NCBI GenBank assembly: GCA_037349315.1
Contig: JBAIAC010000056.1
Coordinates: 906,501 to 970,500 of the forward strand
Source of the DNA: Chelydra serpentina
Lineage: Eukaryota; Chordata; Testudines; Chelydridae
Reading direction: 5' to 3'
DNA: 64,000 bases
Every line of letters begins with the position of its first letter. Position 1 is the stretch's first letter. The notes below the pieces were generated by a model. It was not told the DNA's origin. It was given only the letters and a program-made list of their open reading frames with translations, and did no database searches. Position numbers and translations under genes: made by a program. Below, one piece after another: positions 10,549 to 23,275 of the stretch.

Positions 10549-12425
10549 GTAAGTCCTTCTCCAGATCCTCATTTAGATCATTCTGAGTGTCCCTTTGTTG
10601 CCAGAGTGTTCTGCATGTGGCCTGCCTCAGCTACCCCTCTTGGACTCCTCAACAACTCACAAAAGGCTTTTACAAGTCCAATAGCAACAGCCCTCCTAAG
10701 GGTCTCATTCAAATAGGAGTTTTCACATACAGCCAGCCATTCACCTCCTTATCTGGTCATTCCCATGCATTGCCTGACTGCCGTCTCACTCCCCTACTTT
10801 CAGGTTTCTCTGCGGAAGCCCACTCACTGCCAGCAGCCTCTCTATTCCCCTCTTTCTCCCTGAGAACTCTCTCTGCTGGACCAGGACTCTGGCTTCTTCC
10901 TGCTTTTCTTTCAGGGGACACACATGATTCCTGCTCAGATGTGCCTACTTAGTAACATGGGTTGCCTGGCCCCAGGCGGCGAGACACTGAGAGGCAGGCC
11001 ACCATGCTACAAGGTTCATATACCAGGCTCATCCACGTGGTATTTGAGTCCCTCCCAGTAATACTTTAAGCAATGTGACTAACATCTGCCACATGTTTGT
11101 TCTCTCCTCCTCTCCCCAGGAAAGATGTGTGTGCAGTGGGGTGTTTTGTTGTGGATTTTTTTATAATGATAAATGTATATGCATGTTGCCATATATATGT
11201 TGAAAAAAGGTGGTCTAAGAACACACCTTGCACTTGGAAAGGAGGGTGGCCAGGTTTGTGAGGGTCCTTACTTCCTGAGATGGTTCATTCCCCAGCTTGG
11301 ACCAACTCTTAATAAAGCTTCTTCTCCGGCAGATGTTTATTGATGTGATTTCCATTGTGCCAATGGAAAGAAGTTGTCAACCACAGTCTTCAACCTGGAG
11401 GTTTAGTTCATCTTTTAGCTAGCCTGGGCCCAGGCCATTGAGCGCCTTGGGATAAGGCCTGAGAACTTGAACTGGATTCCTTGTTCTATGGGAAGCCAGG
11501 GTAGGGAGCGGAGGACAGGTTTGATGTGTACAGCAGCCAGTGTTGCTGAGGAGGCATGCCGCAGAGTTGTGTAGCTCTTGAATATTCCTAAGTGCTGAAT
11601 TCTTCATGCCCGGGTATACCACCTTGCTATATAGTCCAGCGGGGAGGTGACAAAGCCGTGAATGGTTGAAGTCAGGTCATCTTCTGTCAGAATGGGATGG
11701 AGTCTCCTACCCAGATAGAGATGGTAGAAAGTGTTACTCATGGATGCTGCTATGTCAAAGCTTCTCTTGAGTGAGATGAGCATCCTCCAGCTCACCTCCA
11801 TCTTTGCCTCCCTTGTTGGTTATACCTCTATTTACAAGTATTAATTATTTGGTGAACCTCCTCCACATACCTCACATTTTGCAAGCATGGGGTAAAATTC
11901 CTCCCCATTATATCTCCATTGGCCTCTGTGTTGAAGAATCTGTCCAATGGCATAGAGACCTGTGAACGCTGCAGTCTAATTTGGGGCAAATTGAACACAA
12001 CACAGAGGAAATTGTTTGAGATAGGAGAGGGAGGGAAGGGGTGAAGGAAGGAGGTATCACCAGGGAAGTGGGTTTTTAGGAGGTGGGGAGATGGAGAAGA
12101 AGTAGAAGACTGTTCTGAGTCCAGGAGTTGGCATGAGAAGGAGCAGGCCAAACATGGGTTGAGGAGTTGGGGAAGGTAAAGAGAGAGGATCAGGAGGGAA
12201 GGAGGTGCCTGGGAAATGAGATCAGAAATATAGATCAGGGTGACAATGTCAGGAGCTTGGAAGGTGAGGACAAATCATCGCAAAGTGAAATCGGGGGTCA
12301 TGAGTCATTCTGGATTTAACCCATGGTGTCAGTGAGAGCTGAATCTCAAAGCATCTCCATAGCCCCTACCCACACATTCAGTGTCCATCCTACCTGCTCA
12401 CAGGGGAATGTGCTGTCTTTTCCAG
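10549..12425 (+). other. Intron 5
   Basis: The first 800 bp align with 24,233-25,140 in the second block. The stretch 11,380-12,250 looks like old interspersed repeat but I cannot name it; no intact frame. Confidence 0.5.
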
Positions 12426-12999
12426 GTGGACGGGGTGTCCCACAACCTCCCGGTGATAATGGTAAATAGGCAGCTCCGAGCATATCAGCACGGCACTAAT
12501 GTCCTGGTGCAAACTGACTTCGGCCTCACTGTGAGCCACGACCTGGTTTACCAGGCCAGAGTCACCATCCCAGGGAGCTACCAGGGCCAGACGTGTGGCC
12601 TGTGTGGGAATTACAATGGACAGCAGGACGACGAGTTCCTGCTCCCTGATGGCAGGACAGCCCCTGATGTGGCAGCATTTGGCTCTGCTTGGGAAGTCCA
12701 GATCCCAGGAGCATCCTGTACAGACAGATGTGCTGGAAACAGCTGTCCAGTTTGCGAAGAGAAGAAGAAGGACGTCTTCAAAGGGCGCAACTACTGTGGG
12801 CTTCTCACAGACCCCGACAGGCCCTTCGCAGCCTGCCATGGCACCGTCAGCCCCACTGTGTATTTCAACAACTGCCTGGATGATCTGTGCCTGGGCAATG
12901 GGGATTCACAGCTTCTGTGCCAGAGCATCCACAGCTACGTGACGGCCTGCCAAGATGCTAAGATCTTCATCCAGCCCTGGAGAAGCGCCTCCTTCTGCG
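12426..12999 (+). CDS. FCGBP: Exon 6: VWD module 3 (C), C half plus C8
   Basis: Acceptor GTCTTTTCCAG|GTG, donor G|GTGAGT; phases 0 and 1; 574 bp. VWD C half includes QTDFGLTVSHD and CGLCGNYNGQQDDEF; the C8 domain follows (CPVCEEKKKDVF, YCGLL, RPFAACHGTV, NCLDDLC, CQSIHSYVTAC). It ends SASFC. The downstream intron is only 253 bp and leads to a separate TIL exon. Counterpart at 27,612. Confidence 0.88.
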
Positions 13000-13252
13000 G
13001 TGAGTGCACTGATAGTGCAGGAGCTCTGGGACGCACTGGAGAAGGGAGGGGGTCAGTGTTACTGGGCATCTTGTTCCAGGCCTCTGGGCCTCTTCTGGAA
13101 CTGTTCTGGGTGGGAGCCAACAAGCTCGTGTTCCCTTACAAAGGTGCCCTGTTCCTCTCCTCCCTCTCCTGCTCTCTTCTCCTTCATGTCTGTTCCTCTA
13201 GGCCACGGTGTGAGATCTTTCCAGCCATCCATTATTTCTCTCTCTATTTAAG

Positions 13253-13446
13253 CTGTGAGCTGCCCGGTCAACAGCCACTACGAGGTCTGCGCTGACCTCT
13301 GCACCACCACCTGCGCTGGAAACCTCATAGACTGCCCGGAGACCTGTGCCGAAGGCTGCCAGTGTGACGAGGGCTTCCTCTTCAATGGCCAGGGCTGTGT
13401 GACTCCGGAGAGCTGCGGGTGCTTCGAACAGGGGAGATACTACAAG
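13253..13446 (+). CDS. FCGBP: Exon 7: stand-alone TIL domain exon
   Basis: Acceptor TCTATTTAAG, donor AAG|GTACAG; phases 1 and 0; 194 bp. It encodes one trypsin-inhibitor-like Cys-rich domain: SCPVNSHYEVCADLCTTTC, CPETCAEGCQCDEGF, SCGCFEQGRYYK. In contrast to exons 3, 5, 11 and 13 it is not fused to the following VWC and VWD-N sequence. The near-copy is at 28,408. Together with exon 8 it bridges module 3 to module 4. Confidence 0.85.
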
Positions 13447-13911
13447 GTACAGCCTCAAGCACTCTGGGTCTGATCTAATTTTTTTTCTCACATATCTTAA
13501 TCCCTACACTAGTTAGGAATAGGGTTTGCTATAGTGGATCAGAGCATTGGCCTATCCGTCCTGGCATCCCTGCTCTGTTAATACCCAATGCCCAAAGCAC
13601 CAAGAAAGGCAAGAAGATTTAATTCCCTTTGTCCGTTGTGGGGAAACTGAGGCATGGTGACTTGCTCAAGACCCACCCAGTGAGTCAGTAGCTGATGGGA
13701 GGTTAAAAGTTAGGCATTGTTCTGTCCCTCAGCCTAATTCATAGCTCATTAGAAAGCTTCTCTCTTTAGTGTAAACAGAAATAATATTATGACACAATAG
13801 TTTTTTGCACACCTCACCACACAGCTCTGCGTTTAGCACTGCCAGAAATTATGATAAATAACCATTTCCAGTTACATTGCGTTATTGCCTCCTTCCCAAA
13901 CATCCCATCAG
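13447..13911 (+). other. Intron 7
   Basis: 465 bp between the TIL and VWC exons, alignable with 28,602-29,042. No gene. Confidence 0.65.
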
Positions 13912-14053
13912 CCCAGTGAGACGGTCCTGAGAAACGAGTGCCAGCAAAGCTGCACCTGCGTTCCTGCCCGAGGGGTGACCTGCGAAGCCCACAGCTGTGC
14001 CAGAGGAAAAACCTGCCAGATGAGAGACGGCGTCATGGACTGCATCAGCCCAG
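13912..14053 (+). CDS. FCGBP: Exon 8: stand-alone VWC-like exon
   Basis: Acceptor CATCCCATCAG, donor G|GTAAAG; phases 0 and 1; 142 bp. It encodes PSETVLRNECQQSCTC, VTCEAHSCARGKTCQMRDG and ends CISPG: a short Cys-rich stretch like the VWC-like segment that in other modules sits in the same exon as the TIL domain. Counterpart at 29,043. It is too short to be found by length-limited gene calling, but splice sites, phase and the second copy support it. Confidence 0.8.
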
Positions 14054-14719
14054 GTAAAGGACAGTCACTGATTGAAACATGCCCTGAGGGGTTATTGCAG
14101 AAGCGGTGAGTAAAGTCATTTCAATTGTGTCTCCTCACCCTTCTCACTCTCCCTCCTCTATTTAGCCTGGAACCCTGACCCGTAATATTACAGAATTTCC
14201 ACGTGAAAGATGGAAACACTTGTTGAGTCAGAGTCTCTGCTTCTGATGTGCACAGCAGAGCCAAGTGGGCAGCTGTCAGGGAGCTGATCACACTCGTAGA
14301 TCTTCTCTCTGGGTGTGGCCTCGGAGCTGCTCTAAATTGGAGCCCACCGGCTGTGGGGGCCATTAGTCAGCTGGGCACTGTCAGAGCCCATCACATCCCA
14401 CATCTCTCCTTTGCCTGCTCCATGCTGCCCACAACATGCCCATAGGTGTTGCACCACCTCTGCTGGGCATTGCGGGGAAGGAGACCTAGGAGCCGGTTTA
14501 GCTGTGGTCACACACATGCAGAGATTTCCTCAGCATGGGACTCGGGGGAGGTTTGTGACTGATGCAAAGGAAGTGTGTATGGGGACAGAGGAAGAGAGAC
14601 TGAGGAGTGCATAGTGATAGATAGATATAACGATGTGTGTGGGAGGAGAGATAGGAAGATAGATAGATGTTACTGACTAGTCTGCTGTTTCTTGTCTTTC
14701 TATTGTCTTTCCCTGCTAG
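14054..14719 (+). other. Intron 8 (between blocks)
   Basis: 666 bp with short ATAGATAGATA runs near 14,619 and 14,660. Its end matches the sequence before exon 1. It does not resemble the corresponding intron upstream of exon 17, which is array-type. No gene. Confidence 0.6.
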
Positions 14720-15060
14720 ATATTCCGAAGCCATCCTGCAGTGTGATCAGCTGCAGGGAAGGAACTGTTTGTAAGATGATAAATGAGCAGCCAAAGTGTG
14801 TGCCAGTCTCTCGGGGCACGTGCTGGGCTGGGGGATACTTTCATTACCACACCTTCGACGGATGGGCGTATAATTTCCATGGCAACTGCACCTACACTGT
14901 GGCCAAGACCTGCAGGGATGCCTCTGGCCTGCCCTCCTTCCATGTCATGTCCAAGAGCGAGAACAGTGGGAACACACAGGTCTTCTATATTGGGTCAGTG
15001 ACTGCCCAGGTGGATGGAGTCACCATCACAGCAGCCAGGGCTGAGGTCGGCTTTGTGTGG
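14720..15060 (+). CDS. FCGBP: Exon 9: VWD module 4 (A'), N half
   Basis: Acceptor CCCTGCTAG, donor TGG|GTGAGT; phases 1 and 0; 341 bp, 6 bp longer than exon 1. It encodes CSVISCREGTVCKM, then TCWAGGYFHYHTFDG and NFHGNCTYTVAKTC. GYFHY replaces the GDPHY cleavage motif; NCT is a potential N-glycosylation site. It opens the second A-B-C block, about 13.4 kb downstream of exon 1. Confidence 0.87.
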
Positions 15061-16725
15061 GTGAGTGCTGGGCACGGACGTCCACCCTGTTCCTATGGCC
15101 AACCTGTAGGCTTTGCTAAATAGAGGACAGGAAACTGCAGCCCCCACCATGGATGGGTCATGTTGTGTGTAGGACAGAGCAGGCAAAGGAGAGTGGCTGG
15201 GAGGCGATGGGCCCTGACAGTGCCCAGCTGGCTAAGGGCCCCTATGGGACCACACCCAGTGGGCTCCATTTAAAGCAGCCCCCAGGCTACGCCCAACGTA
15301 GACAAGGCCCAGTGTAGTCAGTAGTTAGATAGGCCACCTTTGCAATGAAGTAATCCAAGGCTTTGCAGTGGGGAGTCTCGTTGAAGTAGGAGGGTGTGCT
15401 CTCCTGCTGACTCAGTGCTGTTCCTTAAGTCCCAACACTGTGCTAGCGGATGGGTAGGCTTCCTAATAGGGGCACCCTGTGCTCGGAGTCAGTGCTGACA
15501 CCAATGCCCAGCAGGCACTGTGATGAGCTGCAGGGAGCGGGGTGGGCGACCTAAAAGGGAACGTTGTCCCAGCAAGTCAGTGCTGACCCCAATGCCTGTC
15601 TAGTAGGTGCTGTGTGGCAGGGAGTGATGTGGAGGGTCAGTCGGGGGCGCTGTCCCTCAGGGTCACAGCATGGCACTACAGGGTGCTGTACTGAAGGGTG
15701 CGGGGTGCATGACTCGGTGTGGGGAGCTGTCAGCTCTGTCCCAAGCACACGGGATCTGCTCGCCAGATAAAGTGCAGACCTGAGCATTTGGTCATTACCT
15801 ATCCCCGGCGCATCGTGCAGGAGCAGGGCCAGTATTGTGGGCAAATCCCAGCTCCGCTGAGTCCATCCTGCCACAAATTGCCCAGCAGTTCCTAATGTAA
15901 CAGGGATCCCTCTGAGACCCCAGCTGAGGAGAATCCCCACTCCTGGATCCAGGAGGACGTTGCCTGAACTCTAAGATATGGGGAAACTGAGGCACATCTA
16001 GGCAACTCAGGGTTCTGCCCTACAGAGCCTGCTGCAACCTGAGGTACCTCAGGGGCCCTCGAACATTATAGGCAGCTCCTTGAAACCTCTTGCCCTCAAG
16101 TGCTCCTCCTAAGGGCTCTCACCCATGCAGCACTGTCCCCACAAGAGCCGCTCCCTAATGTTCTAACCAACGCTGCCCCCATCCCCTAGAGTAGCTCCCA
16201 CTCATTCTTCTCCTCAGTCCTTTTGTCTACAACAGGCTACACCACAATCAAGGATATAATATTGGAACTGGTTGGAAAAATCTTATAAAGAGCAATGGGG
16301 CCAAATCACAATTTCCAGTGAATTTGGACACAAACTTGAACGAAATTTGGATGAAAACATCGCATTAGGTAGAGCTGGGCTGAGAAAGCCAATTCCACTG
16401 GCAGAAAGATGTCAATATTTTGAAAATTAGCTTCATTCCAATATGGAACGAAACTCATAAATTATTGCATTTTCTGTGAAGAAGAATGGAGCCCCAGCTC
16501 CAGGTCAGTCCGCCTGGCAGGCTGCCGAGGAGCTGGTGACAGGTTTTGAAATTGGCCTTGTTTCTATCAGAACTCCTTGGAAAAGGAACAATCTTCTCAA
16601 ACCCCTTTTGATTTTGATGAATTGGCAAATACTAGTGAAAAACTATATCAGAGTAGAGCTCAGTACGTAAATGACAGACCTGTGCACTCGAATCTGAGCT
16701 TTGCCCTTTCTTTCTCACTACAAAG
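15061..16725 (+). other. Intron 9
   Basis: Parts align with intron 1; one diverged copy of the GCTCCCTAATG minisatellite at about 16,140-16,200. It lacks the 2.6-kb and 4.2-kb elements found in intron 1. No gene. Confidence 0.55.
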
Positions 16726-17299
16726 GTGAATAACACCAGGGCCCACTTACCCATCTCCCTGAACAACGGGGCCCTTCGGCTCTATCAGAGCGGCACCTCC
16801 CTCATCCTCCGCACCAACTTCAACCTCAGGGTGTCCTATGACTGGAACAACCACCTGAGGGTCACCGTCCCTAATGATTTCTCCGATAGCCTGTGCGGCC
16901 TGTGCGGCAACTATAATGGGGACCTGTCTGATGACTTCCGGACCCCGGACGGGGACCTGGCTCCCAGTGTCACCGCCCTGGGGAAAAGCTGGGCAGTGGA
17001 AGATGAGGATCAGATTTGCTGGCACGATTGCATTGGAAGTTGCAGGCCCTGTGCCGCCAGCTTAATCAGAAAGTACAAGGAGGAGGCCTGGTGTGGCCTG
17101 ATAACCAAGGTCTCAGATGGGCCCTTCAGCCAGTGTCACACCAAGTTGGATCCTTCAGTCTACTTGGACAACTGCGTGTACGATCTGTGCCACAATGACG
17201 GTTACAGGAAGGCCCTGTGTGAGGCCTTGAAGGCCTACGTGGACGCCTGCCAGCTGGAGGGGGTCAGGATTGGGGAATGGAGGCAGCTGGCCAGATGCC
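16726..17299 (+). CDS. FCGBP: Exon 10: VWD module 4 (A'), C half plus C8
   Basis: Acceptor CACTACAAAG|GTG, donor CC|GTGAGT; phases 0 and 1; 574 bp. VWD C half with RTNFNLRVSYDWNN and CGLCGNYNGDLSDDF, then a C8 domain (CRPCAAS, WCGLI, GPFSQCHTKLDP, NCVYDLC, CEALKAYVDAC). It is a close copy of exon 2 with scattered replacements. The following intron is lengthened to 3.8 kb by a CR1 LINE and a MITE that are absent from the first block. Confidence 0.88.
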
Positions 17300-17507
17300 G
17301 TGAGTACAGATTTGTATGCCAAGGTCTATGGTCTGCTGGTTAGACCGGGGAACCTGGGGCTCAGCATTCTTGAGTTCTAGCCCTGGTTTTGGGAGGGAGC
17401 GTGATCGAGTGGTTTGGGATTGAGCAGTGATTGGGAAATCAGGACTCCTGGGTTCTACTGTACCCACAGTACTTGTCAGTCTGTGGAATTGCTAAGGTGA
17501 CTGAGCA

Positions 17508-17887
17508 TAGGCACCAACTTTTCTCGGAGCTGGTGGGTGCTCTCCCCCGGCCCCACCCTGACTCCACCCCTGCCCCACCCCCATTCCAACTCCTTCCTGA
17601 AAGTCCCTGCCCCAATTCCACCCCGTCTCATCCCCTATTGGACCCCTTCCCCAAATTGACATCCCAGCCCCGCCTCTTCCCAGAGCGTGCCGCGTTCCCC
17701 CTCCTCCCCACTCCCTCCCTGGTTTGCGGCGGCAAACACTGGGAGCTAGAGGGAGAAGCGGGGACGCGGCGCGCTCGGGGAGGAGGTGAGATGGGGCGGG
17801 GTGGAGACCTGCCGCTGGCTGCAGAGCACCCACCAATTTTTCCCCATGATTGCTCCAGCCCCTGAGCACCCACGGAGTCGGCGCCTA
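17508..17887. mobile_element. Short non-autonomous DNA element, copy 2
   Basis: Starts TAGGCACCAACTTTTC, ends GAGTCGGCGCCTA; imperfect inverted termini with a C-rich interior. Lies in the intron after exon 10 and is absent from the first block. Confidence 0.6.
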
Positions 17888-17973
17888 TAACTTTGAGTAT
17901 CTAACTGATAACACTTGGGAGTCCACTGATAACACATAGAAGCTGGGGTAAGATGGCGACAGTTTAAGTTACT

Positions 17974-20925
17974 CGTAGAATCATAGATTCTAAGCCGGTG
18001 GTTCTCAACCTATTTACTATTGTGGGCCGCATAAGCAGGTCTCTAGGTGTTATATGGGCTGCACCACACAATATATATACTACCTGTCTGGCCAGGAGGA
18101 TGTCACATGGACCACAGCGACCTGTGGACCTCGGGTTGAGAACCACTGCTCTAAGGTCCGAAGGGACCATCATGTTAATCTAGTCTGACCTCTTGAACAT
18201 TGCAGCCCACAGAACCTCTCCCACCCACTCCTGTAACCGACCCCTAACCTCTGGCTGAGTTACTGACGTCCTCAAATCTTGATTTAAAGACTTCAAGTTA
18301 CAGAGAATCCGCCATTTACACTTGTTTAAACCAGCAAGTGACCTGTGGCTCAAGATGCAGCGGAAGGCAAATAATCCCTAGGCTCTCTGCCAATTTGACC
18401 TGGGGGAAAATTCCTTCCTGACCTCAAATATGGCAATCAGCTGGACCCTGATCATGTGGGTGAGACACCTGGGAAAGAATTCTCTGTTGTAACTCAGAAC
18501 CCTCCCCATCTAGTGTCCCATCACTGGCCACTGGAGACATTGCTGCTACCAGTTGCAGATCAGCTACAAGCCATTGTGGGCAGTCTCATCGTACCATCCC
18601 CTCCATAAACGTATCAAACTCAGTCTGGAAGCCAGTAAGGTGTTTGTCCTTATTGCTCCCCTTGAAATGCTGTTCCAGAACTTCCCTGCTGTGATGGGTA
18701 TCATCTAATTTCAAGGCCAAACTTGTTGATGTCCATTTGTTTTTGTGTCAACATTGACGCTTAATTTAAGTAACTCCTCTCCCTCCCTTGTTTGTATCCC
18801 TCTGATGTATTTATAGAGAGCAATCATATCTCCCTTCAGCCTTCGTTTGGTTAGGCTAAACAAGCCAAGCTCTTTGAGTCTTGTCTCATAAGGTAGGTTT
18901 TCCATTCCTTGGATCATCCTAGTCGCCCTTCTCTGCACCTGTTCTAGTTTGAATTAATCTTTCTTAAACATGGGAGACCAGAATTGCACACACTATTTCA
19001 GATGAGGTCTCATCGGTGCCTTGTATAATGGTACTAACACTTCCCTGTCTCTACTGGAAATACCTCTCCTGATGCATCCTAGGACTGCATTAGCCTTTTT
19101 CCACAGCCGCATCACATTGGTGGCTCTTAGCCATCCAGTGCTCAATCAATACACCCAGGTCTTTCTCCTCCTCTGTCACTTCCAACTGATACATCCCCAG
19201 CTTATAACAAAAAATCTTGTTAGTCCGTAAATGCACGACCTTGCACTTTGCACTATTAAATTTCATCCCATTTCTATTACTCCAGTTTTCAAGGTCATCC
19301 AGATCTTTTTGTATGATATTCCAGTTCTCCTCCATGTTGGTAATACCTGCTAATCTTGTCATCTGCAAATTTTGTTAGCGCACACCTACTTTTTGTGCCA
19401 AGGTCATTAATAAAAATGTAAAAAAAGATTGATCCCAAGACCAATCCCTGAGCAACTCCACTATTAACCTTCCTCCAGCCTGACAATTCACCTTTCAATA
19501 TGTCCGGTTGTAGTCTCCCCTTTAACCAGTTGCATATCCACTTTACAATTCTCATATTAATCCCCATCTTCTCCAATTTAACTAATAATTTCCCATATGG
19601 AACTGTATCAAATGCCTTACTGAAATTCAGGTACGTAAGATCTACTGCATTTCCTTTGTCTAAAAAATCAGTTATCTTCCCAAAGAAGGAGATCAGGTTG
19701 GCCGGGCATGATCTACATTTTGTAAAACAATGTTGTATTTTATCCCAATTACCATTTCCTTACTGCTTTCTTTTTCAAAGACCCTCATACAACGGAGGTA
19801 TAACTAGCAGGCCTGTAGTTTCCTGGATCACTTTTCTCCCTTTCTTAAAAATAGGACCAGTATTAGAAATTCTCCCCCAAGTTTACAGATTCATTAAGAA
19901 TCCTTGCTATTGGGTTTGCAATTTTATGTGCCAGTTGCCTTAATATTCTTGGATGGTGATTATCCAGGCTCCCTGATTTAGTCCTATTAAATTCTTTGAG
20001 TTTGACTTCCACCTCAGATGCCGTAATTTCTACATCCATATACTTGTTCCCATTAGCTACCCTGCCACTACCCCTAAACTCTTCATTACTCTTACTAAAA
20101 ACTGAGGCAAAGTATTTGTTTAGATGTTGGGCCATACCTGGATTATCTTTAATCTCCACCCCATCCTAAGTGCTTAGTTCCCACTTCTTCTTTCCTTATT
20201 TATATGGCTATAGAAAATTTTACTCTTGGTTTTAATTTCGTTTGCAAGGTCCCACTTTGCTTGGCTTTTGGCAGTTCTCACTTTATCCCTACACTCTCTG
20301 ACCTTCAAGAGGTAGCTTTCCTTCCTGATCCATCCCTTCTTTCATTCCTTGTAGGCTTTCCACTTTCTCTTAATCACCTGTTTGAGATGTTTGCTCATCC
20401 AGCTTGGTCTGCAACCCTTCCCTATGAATTTTTTTCTCCTTGCTTGGAATGCAGACTTCAGATTGTTTCTGAACCTCCAAGCCTCCTCCACATTCAGATC
20501 CTTGACTTCTCTGGTCCAGTCTACATCCTGGACCCTAACTAATTCCCTTATTTTTTAAAAGTTTGCCCTTTAGAAATGAAGGATCCTAGTTGCAGATCTA
20601 TTTTTGTTTATCCTTCCATTTAAACTGAATTAGTTCATGATCACTCGAACCCAGGCTGTCCCCTACAACCAGTACTTCTACGAGGACCTCACTACTCAGC
20701 AATACCAAATCTAAAATGGCATCACATCTTGTTGGTTCAGTGAGTATTTGGTGAAGAAATCTGTCAGCTATCCCATCCAGGAAAATCTGGGCCCTACTAC
20801 TATTGGTAGCACTTTTCCTCCAATCTATATCTGGAAAGTTCAAATCTTCCATAATCACACAATTCCCAGTAGTATTTATTTCATTAAACACATTAAAGAG
20901 GCACCTATCCAATATCCACTCTTCT
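17974..20925 (-). mobile_element. CR1 LINE, long antisense copy with endonuclease and RT remnants
   Basis: Read on the minus strand, frames encode an AP-type endonuclease end (MEDLNFPDIDW, SSDHELIQF near 20,600-20,910), a linker (about 19,860-20,160), RT motifs (NSGVAQGLVLGS, KFADD near 19,380-19,480) and the RT C-terminus ([25 protein letters not shown] near 18,710-18,940), followed by the 3' UTR at the left. The frames are out of register, so it is inactive. It is 5'-truncated at 20,925, after which the host intron resumes as in block one. Confidence 0.85.
17995..18148. mobile_element. Small hAT-like element nested in the CR1
   Basis: Inverted termini GTGGTTCTCAACC and GGTTGAGAACCAC, with imperfect 8-bp flanks (TTCTAAGC-type and CTCTAAGG). 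It interrupts the CR1 3' end between GATTCTAAG and CTAAGGTCCGAAGGGACC. Confidence 0.6.
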
Positions 20926-21088
20926 TACTATGGACCTGACCCTGGAAGGTGCTAAGCACCTCCTGCAACATGCTGAGCACCCTCGGCTCCTGTTGAGGTC
21001 ACTGGGATTCGAGGGCTCTGTCTATTTTAAATGCTGTTTTTGCTTGGAGAGAACTTGCTGCTAAATCTGTGGGTCCTTCACTCCCCAG

Positions 21089-21666
21089 CCATGGAGTGCC
21101 CCCTGGAGAACAGCCAGTACCTGCTCTGTGGAACAGCCTGCCCTGCCACGTGTGTGGACCAGTCAGCCCCCAGCAGCTGCCAAGACCCCTGCATGGAAAG
21201 CTGCCAGTGCAAGGACGGTTTTGTGCTGAGTCAGGGCAAATGCATCCCCAAGGGTGGCTGTGGGTGTCAGTTTGAAGGGCGCCCCTATGCCCCCAACGAG
21301 AGCTTCTGGGTCAATGAGGCATGTGGGACACGGTGCATGTGCAACGCAGCCACTAGACAAGTCGAATGCATGGCCGCTACGTGCAAACACTCAGAGAGGT
21401 GCGGGCTAGTGAACGGCATACTGGGCTGTTACCCGTCCAGCTACGCCACCTGCTCTGTGACAAGGAATCTGCACTACACCACTTTTGATGGACAGAGATA
21501 CGACTTCCGCGGCACCTGCCGCTACCAGCTCACGGCCCTGTGCAAGAAGGCGGAGGGACTGGAGGACTTTGAGGTCTACTTCCAGGAGAACAATACCGCT
21601 CCTCTACAGATCAAAGTTTATCAGACCAAACTCAGGATCAGCAATCAATTCACTGGGAAAGTCTTG
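21089..21666 (+). CDS. FCGBP: Exon 11: TIL + VWC-like + VWD module 5 (B'), N half
   Basis: Acceptor TCACTCCCCAG, donor TTG|GTGAGT; phases 1 and 0; 578 bp, the same length as exon 3. Order: TIL (MECPLENSQYLLCGTACPATC), VWC-like (ACGTRCMCNAATRQVEC), VWD N half (SVTRNLHYTTFDGQRYDFRG). RNLHY occupies the cleavage-motif position, as in exon 3, so the loss predates the block duplication. Confidence 0.88.
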
Positions 21667-22158
21667 GTGAGTTTCTCAAATTGTCTCTAATCTCTCTAAA
21701 ACATTTCTAGAAAGTCACCTGTGTCATCAACACAGGTTACAGACAGTGCATTGAAGGATTGTGAAATATAGAATGAACGGTAACTGGATTCTTCTATGAA
21801 CAGGGAGCAGATGGAGATATTTAAGGATCGGGGTGCTGCCATTTCACTTGAGATGGGTCAGAAGGTGTCAGTAGCATCCAGCATATGTAGGAACCTGGGG
21901 AGCTGGGGCTCAGGTAGAACAGAGAGGAGGGAACTGCAATAGCCAAAATCAGAGGCAATGAAAGTCTGGTTGGAGGATCCTGCCCTGTCTGGAGAGCTGG
22001 GATTCAGGCAGGCTGTAGGGAAGGGATCAGGGCAGACTGGACAAAGAGTTGAACCGAGGTGGGTTTTATTATAATTATGGGCTGGAGCTCTGTACTGGAG
22101 CGAGAGGTTCCACCACGAGTAAGTGATGTTTCATATACTGAATGGTTTGCTCTTACAG
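21667..22158 (+). other. Intron 11
   Basis: 492 bp, the CR1-free version of intron 3. No gene. Confidence 0.65.
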
Positions 22159-22729
22159 ATGAACGGTGTCCTGATTAACCTTCCCTTCAACCTCAATGAT
22201 AAGAAAATAACTGGGTATAGAAAGGGCTGGGCCACAGTGATCCAGGCCGACTTTGGCCTCACCGTAACCTTTGCCGGGTGGTCAGGACGCATCACGGTCA
22301 CTCTGCCAGTCACCTACGCGGGAGCCGTGTGTGGTCTGTGTGGCAACTTCAACAGTGACAGGGAGGACGACTTGCTCATGAGGGACGGCATGCTGGCACC
22401 AAGCCCAGTCACCTTAGGGAAGAGCTGGAAGGTGGGTGACCTCCCGGGATGCTCTGCAGCAACGATACCACCATGCGCAAATGTAGAGGCTATTGAAAAA
22501 GAACAACGAGGTAGCAGAGGGCAGTGTGGGATCATCCTAGACAAGAATGGCCCCTTCAGAGGATGTCACAGCAAAGTGGACCCCCATGGATACTTCATAG
22601 ACTGCGTGTACGGCTATTGCGTCCTCAATGGGCGGGAGAGTAACATCTGCCAGGCCATTGCTGGCTATTCCGAGGCATGTCAGGAAGCTGGAGCTATGGT
22701 GCATCCCTGGAGGACTACAAAATTCTGCT
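22159..22729 (+). CDS. FCGBP: Exon 12: VWD module 5 (B'), C half plus C8
   Basis: Acceptor GCTCTTACAG|ATG, donor CT|GTGAGT; phases 0 and 1; 571 bp as in exon 4. The first residue is Met where the paralogues have Val or Leu; this is a splice-junction codon, not a start. VWD C half: QADFGLTVTFAGWSGR and CGLCGNFNSDREDDL; C8: QCGIIL, GPFRGCHSKVDP, DCVYGYC, YSEACQEAGA. Confidence 0.88.
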
Positions 22730-23275
22730 GTGAGTCGCCTCTGTGCACTACTGATTGCCCAATGGGGCTTGTTAATTTTTGTTGGCTGGTAGATGTTGAT
22801 CTAAATGCTCAGCTTATCCTGTTCTGCAGAATGTTTCTTAAGTGACAAAGAAGCCCTCTCTCCAAAGGATGGGTACAGTCATAGAAGCTGATCCCTCACC
22901 AGGCCCATCAATGTGCTGAACCCCAGGCCAGAGAGGGACTGTCTGGGGATGTAGTAGTTTCCTCCATGGTCCACCCAGTCAGTCCTTGGCTTCCCTGCTG
23001 AGCCTGGATATAATCAGAGCTGGGAGTCAGTGGAGTCTTAGTAATTGAGATGTCTGTCCACTAGGAAGTGGTCTGGGAACCCACCAATTTGTCTCCCATA
23101 AGCCATCATCTGGGAATACGTTTTAGGCACTACTGACCTGGACTCAAAGCAAAAAGCTAGTGGTGAAAAGCTCTACAGAACAATTCCAGGCCCATGAGCC
23201 CTCCACTCCCTACACCCTGATCGTGGACCAGATTAGAAGCCTAACCCTTAGAGAGAGATTGTCTGTCTCCCAGAG
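22730..23275 (+). other. Intron 12, proximal part
   Basis: Matches intron 4 of the first block. No gene or repeat recognised before the SINE. Confidence 0.6.

Noticed and set aside
11380..12300. A possible minus-strand gene at 11,828-12,151
   Set aside because: No domain, no splice support, and the stretch looks like an old interspersed repeat.
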